Origin: a virus
Length of the DNA: 26,727 nt
Strand: one strand, 5' to 3'
IMG/VR virus record: IMGVR_UViG_3300043466_000467
Span: 1-26,727 of that record
Notes under the pieces: generated by a model
The model's input: only the letters and a program-made list of their open reading frames with translations
Database searches by the model: none
Told to the model about the DNA's origin: nothing
Part shown: piece by piece, positions 20,508-26,727 of the stretch
Numbering within the stretch: the stretch's first letter is position 1
Layout: every line of letters begins with the position of its first letter
Position numbers and translations under genes: made by a program

Positions 20508-23249
20508 ATGCAAATATATAATGCATTACAATTAAAAAAGGGAGCCAAGTCTGAACATAACAGAATGGGTAGTATTACTCAACCCTTACAGTTTTTACCT
20601 AAGAAAGATAAAAATGAAGAATGGGCTGCTTGGAATTTAGACTGGTTGGAGTGGAATGGTATTAAACAGATCCGAAGAAATGCCAGAAGACTAATGAAAA
20701 ACTATAAGTTAGCTAAAGGTATTATTGATAAGTCTGATTATATAATAGAAGAAGATAATGAATATAGAGATATTGTAGAAGTACTTACTAGAGAAGACCA
20801 GTCTGCACTAGAATTAAAATTCTATCCAATCATACCAAATGTTATTAATGTTTTAGTAGCTGAATTTGCAAAGAGATCTACTAAACTTACATACCGTGCT
20901 ATTGATGATTTCTCATATAATGATATGATGGAACAAAAGAGAAAGATGGTTGAGGATACATTAATGGCAGATGCACAAACTAAAATTCTTGCTGCACTTA
21001 TGGAGCAAGGTTTAGATCCTCAGTCTCAAGAGTTTCAACAGCAAATAAGTCCTGATAGTATTAAGTCTTTGCCAGAAATAGAAGGTTTCTTTAGAAAAGA
21101 TTACCGGTCTATGGTAGAGCAATGGGCATCACATCAGCATCAAGTAGACACAGAAAGATTCAGAATGGATGAGCTTGAAGAAAGAGGATTCAGAGACATG
21201 CTCATTACAGATAGAGAATTCTGGCACATGAAAATGATGGAGGATGATTATGAAGTAGAGCTCTGGAATCCACCAGTATGTTTCTATCATAAATCTCCTG
21301 ATGCAAGATACCTTTCACAAGGTAACTGGGTAGGTAAAGTTGATATGCTTACTGTTGCAGATGTTATAGATAAATTTGGATACGTACTTACCGAAGAACA
21401 ACATGAAGCATTAGAAGCAATCTATCCTATTAGATCTGCTGGTTATGTTGTCGGAGGTTATCAAAATGATGGAACATACTATGATGCTACTAAGTCTCAT
21501 GATTGGAATGTTAATATGCCTTCTCTTGCTTATAGACAGTATACAACAATGATGGCCGGATCAGTATATGATGGCGGAGATATCATTAACCAAATACTAT
21601 CTGAAGGAGAAGATTACTTTGATCAAGGTACAGCATACCTAGTAAGAGTAACAACTGCATATTGGAAGTCACAAAGAAAAGTTGGACACCTTACTAAGAT
21701 ATTAGATACAGGAGAAGTACTTACAGAAATAGTTACTGAAGACTATAAGATTACTGATAAACCAATTTATGATACAAGACTCTTTAAAAATAAAAACAAA
21801 GAGAATCTTTTATTTGGTGAACACATAGACTGGATCTGGATTAATGAAGTTTGGGGTGGAGTAAAAATTGGTCCAAACTTACCATCATTCTGGGGTATGA
21901 ACAACCCAGGTGGTTTTTCTCCAATATATATTGGTATAGATAAAAACCATATAGGACCATTAAAATTTCAGTTTAAAGGAGACTCAAGTTTATATGGATG
22001 CAAGCTTCCTGTAGAAGGAGCTGTGTTCTCTGATAGAAATACTAAGTCAACAGCTCTGATTGATCTAATGAAACCATACCAGATTGGATACAACATTGTA
22101 AACAATCAGATAGCAGATATTTTAGTAGATGAACTTGGTACTGTTATCATGCTTGATCAAAATTCATTACCAAGACATTCTTTGGGAGAAGATTGGGGTA
22201 AAGGTAATTATGCTAAAGCATACGTAGCAATGAAGAACTTTCAGATTCTTCCATTAGACACATCTATTACTAATACTGAGAATGCATTAAATTTTAATCA
22301 TTTCCAGAAACTTGATCTAGAACAGACCAATAGATTGATGTCAAGGATTAACCTGGCTAATTACTTTAAGCAACAAGCATATGAAGTAATTGGTGTTAAT
22401 CCACAAAGAATGGGTCAACAGATTTCTCAACAAACCGCTACCGGTGTTGAACAAGCTGTTAATGCTTCTTATGCACAAACAGAGATGTACTTTATACAAC
22501 ACTGTGATTATCTAATGCCTAGAGTGCATCAGATGCGTACTGACTTATCACAGTTCTATCATTCTACTAAACCATCTGCAAGATTAAGTTATATGACTTC
22601 TGCAGATGAGAAAGTAAACTTTGAGATAAATGGTACTGATCTTTTGCTAAGAGACTTAAATATATTCTGCACTACTACAGCTAATCATAGAGCTGTATTA
22701 GAACAATTAAAGTCTATGGCTATTCAGAATAACACTACTGGTGCATCTATCTATGATCTTGGTAAACTTATTCAGTCAGATTCATTAGCACAGCTTAATG
22801 ATGTACTTAAAGACGCAGAACAAAAACAACAACAGCAGAAGCAACAAGAAATGCAACAAGCTCAGCAAATGCAGCAAGAACAACTTGCATCTCAAGAAAA
22901 ACAAAAAGAGATGGATATTCAGGCTGCAGCAGATAGAGATGATAAGATGATTCAGAAAGATATAACCGTAGCTGAAATTAGAGCTGCAGGTTATGGAGCT
23001 ACAGCTGATGTTAATCAAAATCAGATGTCTGACTATGCTGATGCTATGAAAGACATAAGAGAAACTGAACAGTATCAAGAGCAAACTAATCTTCAGAGAG
23101 AGAAGGAAGTTAACCGGATGAATGCTGAATCTCAGAAAACTCAAATAGAGCGTGAAAAGATAGCAGCACAAAGAGAAATTGCAAATAAACAATTACAAAT
23201 TGCACAAGAAAATAAAAACAGATTTGATAAAAAATCAGATAATGAATAG
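20508..23249 (+). CDS. Portal protein with long Gln-rich, coiled C-terminal extension
   Basis: A 913-aa protein located immediately after TerL. The N-terminal and central part (about 1-730), with WNLDWLEWNG, ITDREFWHMKMMEDDYEVEL and MSRINLANYFKQQAYEVIGV, fits a portal core, the twelve-subunit ring through which DNA enters and leaves the head. From about residue 765 the sequence turns into a glutamine-rich stretch (KQQQQKQQEMQQAQQMQQEQ) and then a long charged helix up to the end, probably a coiled coil. Phage portals of crAss-like phages are also large. Assignment rests on position and size with helix pattern; no catalytic motif is expected. Confidence 0.8.
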   Translation: MQIYNALQLKKGAKSEHNRMGSITQPLQFLPKKDKNEEWAAWNLDWLEWNGIKQIRRNARRLMKNYKLAKGIIDKSDYIIEEDNEYRDIVEVLTREDQSALELKFYPIIPNVINVLVAEFAKRSTKLTYRAIDDFSYNDMMEQKRKMVEDTLMADAQTKILAALMEQGLDPQSQEFQQQISPDSIKSLPEIEGFFRKDYRSMVEQWASHQHQVDTERFRMDELEERGFRDMLITDREFWHMKMMEDDYEVELWNPPVCFYHKSPDARYLSQGNWVGKVDMLTVADVIDKFGYVLTEEQHEALEAIYPIRSAGYVVGGYQNDGTYYDATKSHDWNVNMPSLAYRQYTTMMAGSVYDGGDIINQILSEGEDYFDQGTAYLVRVTTAYWKSQRKVGHLTKILDTGEVLTEIVTEDYKITDKPIYDTRLFKNKNKENLLFGEHIDWIWINEVWGGVKIGPNLPSFWGMNNPGGFSPIYIGIDKNHIGPLKFQFKGDSSLYGCKLPVEGAVFSDRNTKSTALIDLMKPYQIGYNIVNNQIADILVDELGTVIMLDQNSLPRHSLGEDWGKGNYAKAYVAMKNFQILPLDTSITNTENALNFNHFQKLDLEQTNRLMSRINLANYFKQQAYEVIGVNPQRMGQQISQQTATGVEQAVNASYAQTEMYFIQHCDYLMPRVHQMRTDLSQFYHSTKPSARLSYMTSADEKVNFEINGTDLLLRDLNIFCTTTANHRAVLEQLKSMAIQNNTTGASIYDLGKLIQSDSLAQLNDVLKDAEQKQQQQKQQEMQQAQQMQQEQLASQEKQKEMDIQAAADRDDKMIQKDITVAEIRAAGYGATADVNQNQMSDYADAMKDIRETEQYQEQTNLQREKEVNRMNAESQKTQIEREKIAAQREIANKQLQIAQENKNRFDKKSDNE

Positions 23250-23309
23250 CTAGTAGCTATATATTGCAAAAAATTATCAAAGGGGTAATAAATTTTTCAA
23301 GTTTAATTT

Positions 23310-23322
23310 GTATATTATATTG
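23310..23322 (+). promoter_or_regulatory. Candidate phage promoter, scaffold/capsid block
   Basis: GTATATTATATTG preceded by TTTAATTT. The core starts 31 nt before ATG 23341 in the 91-nt gap after the portal gene. No host-type -33 box is visible. Confidence 0.45.
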
Positions 23323-23340
23323 TAAACAAAAACCAACAAA

Positions 23341-24621
23341 ATGGAAGATTTAAACAAAAAACTTGATGATCAAGTTCAAGACTCTACTGTTGTAGATCAG
23401 ATTGACATCAATTTGGATGAAGTCTTTGGAATGCCAGGTGCAGAAAATGTAATGCTTCCTGACTCAGGCAAAGAAGAAGAAAAACCAAAATCTGTTTTTT
23501 CATCGGAGAATTCAGATTACACGTTCCTTGACAAGTCAGATGTTACTGCTGAAACTAAAGCAGAAACAGCTGAAAAGAAAGCAGAAGTTGAAGAGACTAT
23601 TAGTGAACTAAATGAACTAATTTCTCAGGAAGAAGATGCAGGTAATAAAGGTAGACCTAAAGTAGATAAGTCAGGTCTTTTAGAACTAGCTCAGAAAATG
23701 ATAGAAGATGGAGCTTTATTTCCATTTGATGATGACAAAGATCTAGAAGAATATACTACTAAAGACTTTAGAGAACTATTTGAAGCTAACTTTAATCAGA
23801 AAGAAGCTGAGATTAGAGAAAACACACCAAGAGAATTCTTCCAAGCTCTTCCAGAAGAACTTCAAATTGCAGCTAAATATGTTGCAGATGGAGGTCAAGA
23901 TCTAAAAGGTTTATTTAGAACCTTAGCTCATGTAGAAGAAATGAGAGACTTAGATCCTTCTAATGAAAGAGATCAAGAAGAAATTGTAAGACAGTATCTA
24001 TATGCTACAGGTTTTGCAGATGGTAATCCTGAAGAAATTGAGTCTGAGATCCAAGACTGGGCTGACATGGACAAGATAGCTCAGAAAGCAAATCAGTTTA
24101 AACCTAAGCTAGATAAAATGCAAGAAGAGATTGTTGCAAGACAACTAGCAGAGCAAGAGTATAAGAGACAACAACAAGCAGAACAAGCTAGAGCATACCA
24201 AGATAATGTATACAGTACATTAGCTCAAGGAGAACTAGGTGGTGTTAAGCTTGATAAGAAGACACAAGGTTTACTTTTCTCAGGTTTAGTTCAACCTAAC
24301 TATCCTTCAATTTCTGGTAAGCAAACAAATTTGCTTGGACACTTACTTGAGAAGTATCAGTTTGTAGAACCAAGACATGATTTGATTGCAGAAGCTTTAT
24401 GGTTACTTGCAGATCCAGATGGATATAAAGGTAAGGTAAGAGAGCAAGGCTCAAAACAAACTGTAGAAAAAACAGTGAGACAACTTAAGACAGAAGAAAG
24501 TAGAAAACTAGCTTCATCTGGTACAGGTGTTTATAAAGAAGAAGAACCACAAAGAAAACCAGCAAGTAGTAAACAACAAAGAACTATACCTAGAGCAGGT
24601 AATATGTTCAAAAGATTTTAA
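23341..24621 (+). CDS. Capsid scaffolding-like protein
   Basis: A 426-aa, highly charged and mostly helical protein between portal and major capsid genes. Residues 1-100 are acidic and probably disordered (MEDLNKKLDDQVQDSTVVDQ, then KAETAEKKAEVEETISELNE). A helical central region includes KMQEEIVARQLAEQEYKRQQ. The C-terminus is basic (RKPASSKQQRTIPRAGNMFK, followed by RF), resembling the capsid-binding end of scaffolds. Scaffolds guide shell assembly and leave or are cleaved before packaging. Function is inferred from location, composition and end charge; no protease is visible in the window. The leader AACCAACAAA directly precedes its ATG. Confidence 0.65.
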   Translation: MEDLNKKLDDQVQDSTVVDQIDINLDEVFGMPGAENVMLPDSGKEEEKPKSVFSSENSDYTFLDKSDVTAETKAETAEKKAEVEETISELNELISQEEDAGNKGRPKVDKSGLLELAQKMIEDGALFPFDDDKDLEEYTTKDFRELFEANFNQKEAEIRENTPREFFQALPEELQIAAKYVADGGQDLKGLFRTLAHVEEMRDLDPSNERDQEEIVRQYLYATGFADGNPEEIESEIQDWADMDKIAQKANQFKPKLDKMQEEIVARQLAEQEYKRQQQAEQARAYQDNVYSTLAQGELGGVKLDKKTQGLLFSGLVQPNYPSISGKQTNLLGHLLEKYQFVEPRHDLIAEALWLLADPDGYKGKVREQGSKQTVEKTVRQLKTEESRKLASSGTGVYKEEEPQRKPASSKQQRTIPRAGNMFKRF

Positions 24622-24649
24622 TTAGTAACAAATAAACAAACAAATAAAA

Positions 24650-26269
24650 ATGGCAACTCCAGTTTTAAACAATGGTATCTTTCTACGGGATACAGCCTAT
24701 GCGGCAAGTTCACACGTAGATTCATACCACTTGGTTAACATGTTGAAGGATGCAGAACCAATGGACTTAGGTCCAGTAGACCTATGGGCTATGGCTCAGA
24801 AGGTGGAAATGCCTCTTTACCAAATGTCTAGCTTTGGTGGTAAGAATGTAATTATGGTAGATAATGCTCGTGGTGAGTATAAGTGGCAGACTCCAGTATC
24901 AGTGGATCTTCCTTATATCATTGAAGACATTGAACCAGACAACAGTTTTAAAGGTGTAGATGGTACTACATTCCGTATCAAACTTAGCAGAAGAGAATTT
25001 GGACATGGTGATATCATCACATATGACAAATACAACGGAGCTGAGATGTACATTGTACCAACTGAAGACATCTTACCTGTAGGTGATGGATTTATCTATA
25101 CAGTACAACTTGTAGATAATGACAACAACCGTTTCTTAGATAACAGATACCTTTCTAACGGTACTAAAGTATTCCGTAAAGGTTCTGCTAGAGGAGAATA
25201 TGGTGAGAGATTTTCTGACATCCAAACAAGAACTGGTTTCCGTGAATTCTACAACTTTGTAGGAGGTGCTGAAGCTCACGTACATTATTCTATTTCTAGC
25301 CGTGCAGATCTTATGATCAAAGGTGGTATGAATGCAGATGGTACAGTTCCTGTAACTGAGATCTGGAGAAACTTTGGAGCTACTAATGATCCTTCTATCA
25401 CATCTTTAGAAGATATGGTAAAAGTTCTTGGTAAAGACAAAGTAAAGAAAGCTTTTGATAACGGAGACTTGTCAAGAACATTCTTGACTACTATGGAAGC
25501 TGCTCACCTTTCTAAAATTGCTACTGACATTGAGACTTACTTAATGTGGGGACAAGGAGGTAGAGTTAAGCAAGATGGTCCAGATGATATCAGATTATCA
25601 GTAGGTCTTTGGAAACAGTTGGACAACTCATTTAAAAGAGTATACAACAAGAACAACTTTACATTAGATTTATTCCGTGGAGAAATCTACAACTTCTTCA
25701 ATGGTAAGGTTGAGTTCCAAGGTCCAGATCCAAAAAGATCTCTAGTAGTTCAGACTGGTATGGGTGGTATGAGAATGGTTAATGAAGCTATCAAAAGAGA
25801 AGCAGTATCTTCTGGTCTTTTGATCCAAGCTGCTGACATTGGTGCTATCACTGGTAAAGGTATGGATTTGAACTTTGGATTTGCATATACTTCATATGTA
25901 ATTCCATTCTTGGCAAATGTTAAGTTTGTTCTTAACCCAGCATTTGACAATGTTCATACTAATGACATTGAGAATCCAATCATTGATGGTTTCCCATTAT
26001 CTTCTTACTCATTCATTATCTTTGATATCACAGATAATACTAATGATAACATCTTCTTATTAAAGTTATCTTGGGATAACCAACTTAAGTGGTGGTATCA
26101 GAATGGTACTATGGATTATATGGGTAGAACTCAAGGTTTCCAGTCTTCTGGACAATTCAATGGATACCGTGTAATGATGTCTCAAACAATGCCAGCTATC
26201 TGGGTTAAGGATCCTACTAAGGTTCTTAAGATTGTTATGAGAAACCCAATTACAGGTGGATCATTCTAA
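24650..26269 (+). CDS. Major capsid protein (HK97-fold, inferred)
   Basis: A 539-aa protein with mixed alpha/beta sequence and no low-complexity regions except the end. It starts NNGIFLRDTAYAASSHVDSY and contains VDLWAMAQKVEMPLYQMSSF, a pattern matching capsid proteins of large Bacteroidota phages as I recall. Codon use is somewhat more biased (more CTT, GGT, AAC, ATC) than neighbours, as expected for a highly expressed gene. It lies 28 nt after the scaffold-like gene and is followed by a strong terminator. The HK97 fold is assumed for tailed phages. An N-terminal cleavage site cannot be seen. Confidence 0.85.
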   Translation: MATPVLNNGIFLRDTAYAASSHVDSYHLVNMLKDAEPMDLGPVDLWAMAQKVEMPLYQMSSFGGKNVIMVDNARGEYKWQTPVSVDLPYIIEDIEPDNSFKGVDGTTFRIKLSRREFGHGDIITYDKYNGAEMYIVPTEDILPVGDGFIYTVQLVDNDNNRFLDNRYLSNGTKVFRKGSARGEYGERFSDIQTRTGFREFYNFVGGAEAHVHYSISSRADLMIKGGMNADGTVPVTEIWRNFGATNDPSITSLEDMVKVLGKDKVKKAFDNGDLSRTFLTTMEAAHLSKIATDIETYLMWGQGGRVKQDGPDDIRLSVGLWKQLDNSFKRVYNKNNFTLDLFRGEIYNFFNGKVEFQGPDPKRSLVVQTGMGGMRMVNEAIKREAVSSGLLIQAADIGAITGKGMDLNFGFAYTSYVIPFLANVKFVLNPAFDNVHTNDIENPIIDGFPLSSYSFIIFDITDNTNDNIFLLKLSWDNQLKWWYQNGTMDYMGRTQGFQSSGQFNGYRVMMSQTMPAIWVKDPTKVLKIVMRNPITGGSF

Positions 26270-26281
26270 TATATAAAAGAG

Positions 26282-26316
26282 CAGAGAGTGTCATTAGTGA
26301 TACTCTCTGTTTTTTA
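26282..26316 (+). terminator. Intrinsic terminator after capsid gene
   Basis: A stem from 26282 to 26309 (CAGAGAGT/ACTCTCTG, extended inward by a G-T pair and TCA/TGA around a TTAG loop), followed by a T-run. It sits 13 nt after the major capsid stop and would cap its high-level mRNA. Confidence 0.9.
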
Positions 26317-26320
26317 TTTT

Positions 26321-26349
26321 AACCAACAAAAAAATAAAAACCAACAAAC
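26321..26349 (+). promoter_or_regulatory. Duplicated AACCAACAAA leader
   Basis: AACCAACAAA occurs at 26321-26330 and again at 26339-26348, 1 nt before the ATG at 26350. The same 10-mer ends right at ATG 23341. No Shine-Dalgarno is present, so this A/C-rich leader may help ribosome loading. Confidence 0.4.
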
Positions 26350-26727
26350 ATGGAAAATTTCACAATGGTAGAAACCGGTAAAGGTAGTGTAAGAAAAACT
26401 GCAATTGCTATCAGACCGTTCTTTGACAGTGCATCTTCTAACATGGGATTAGAAGAATATGGTATGACTCTATTTGATGGAGTTACACATACTGAGCAAT
26501 TAGCTTGCTTAGAAAATAATGGTGTAGTAAGATATTTAACTGGGTTAAATGAATTTGCACCAGAAATTAAATTACTTGCTTCAGAGTTAAAAGAAGCTAA
26601 AGTAAAACAAATTAGAGAAGCTATAGTAGAGTTAGAAAAAGAACTTGCAGCTAATGTAATTGATCCTGAAGATAAAGACTTTTGGAATAAAGTAACATTA
26701 CTAAGTCCAAGTAATGCTGACTTTTGG
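26350..26727 (+). CDS. Head/neck-region protein, partial (runs off window)
   Basis: An open frame of 126 codons from ATG 26350 to the window end with no stop, so its 3' end is missing. The visible part has an N-terminal beta section (ENFTMVETGKGSVRKTAIAI), a helix pair (about 75-108, KLLASELKEAKVKQIREAIV) and DPEDKDFWNKVTLLSPSNAD near the cut. It follows the capsid terminator and a duplicated AACCAACAAA leader. In crAss-like phages the gene after the capsid gene usually belongs to the virion or neck, so this is likely structural, but no domain is recognised. Confidence 0.7.
   Translation, partial: MENFTMVETGKGSVRKTAIAIRPFFDSASSNMGLEEYGMTLFDGVTHTEQLACLENNGVVRYLTGLNEFAPEIKLLASELKEAKVKQIREAIVELEKELAANVIDPEDKDFWNKVTLLSPSNADFW

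Noticed and set aside
22785-23192. Minus-strand frame of 135 codons opposite the portal C-terminus
   Set aside because: Its Leu/Ser/Phe-rich, membrane-like composition is the complement of the Gln/Lys/Glu-rich portal extension, so it is a shadow.
1-26727. CRISPR array, insertion sequence, integrase or attachment site
   Set aside because: I saw no regularly spaced direct repeats, transposase or integrase motifs, or tRNA-associated duplication in the window.

Overview
The window is a tightly packed, A/T-rich stretch of a tailed double-stranded DNA phage. Every supported gene is on the plus strand, and stops and starts often overlap (TAATG, ATGA). The host is probably a member of the Bacteroidota. 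Starts are preceded by A/T-rich leaders (ATTATG, AATATG, AATCATG) instead of Shine-Dalgarno sequences, several TATATTTG boxes match the Bacteroidota -7 element, and the tail domains (FISUMP/C-type-lectin type, collagen-like) are typical of phages of that phylum. The order HU/IHF-like protein, Zn-ribbon, PD-(D/E)XK nuclease, TerL, portal, acidic scaffold-like protein, major capsid protein resembles crAss-like phages (Crassvirales) or related flavobacterial podoviruses. This placement is inferred from layout and recalled family features; no search was run.

Layout. (1) 1-316: no convincing gene; a G/C-rich block with long G-runs, then an intrinsic terminator. (2) 317-3164: small accessory genes: a 59-aa unknown, an HExxH protein, an AlkB-like 2-oxoglutarate dioxygenase, a 210-aa unknown, a terminator with an overlapping promoter, a 60-aa unknown, a PGDYG-like protein, a possible Acb2/Tad1-type nucleotide sponge (anti-CBASS) and a GroES-like protein. 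(3) 3290-12086: tail fibre/adhesin module. Two proteins share a nearly identical N-terminal anchor with different C-termini, and two more have weaker versions of it. The module also holds collagen-like repeats, a FISUMP domain that could be a diversity-generating retroelement target, a DxD glycosyltransferase and several fibre proteins. (4) 12189-15534: lysis cassette: a candidate unimolecular spanin, a membrane coiled-coil protein, a tandem-PAS protein ending in two transmembrane helices, a holin candidate, an endolysin with a peptidoglycan-binding domain and an L,D-transpeptidase-like active site, and two small basic proteins. (5) 15648-20502: DNA handling and packaging. (6) 20508 to the end: portal, scaffold-like protein, major capsid protein, terminator and the start of another head/neck gene.

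Together these make a late region: adhesins for the cell surface, timed lysis, genome packaging and the head. Four gene blocks (tail, lysis, packaging, scaffold/capsid) each follow a GTATATT-core motif 30-33 nt before their first ATG, suggesting a shared phage promoter. The most unusual item is the 371-aa tandem-PAS membrane protein inside the lysis cassette, a candidate sensor for lysis timing.
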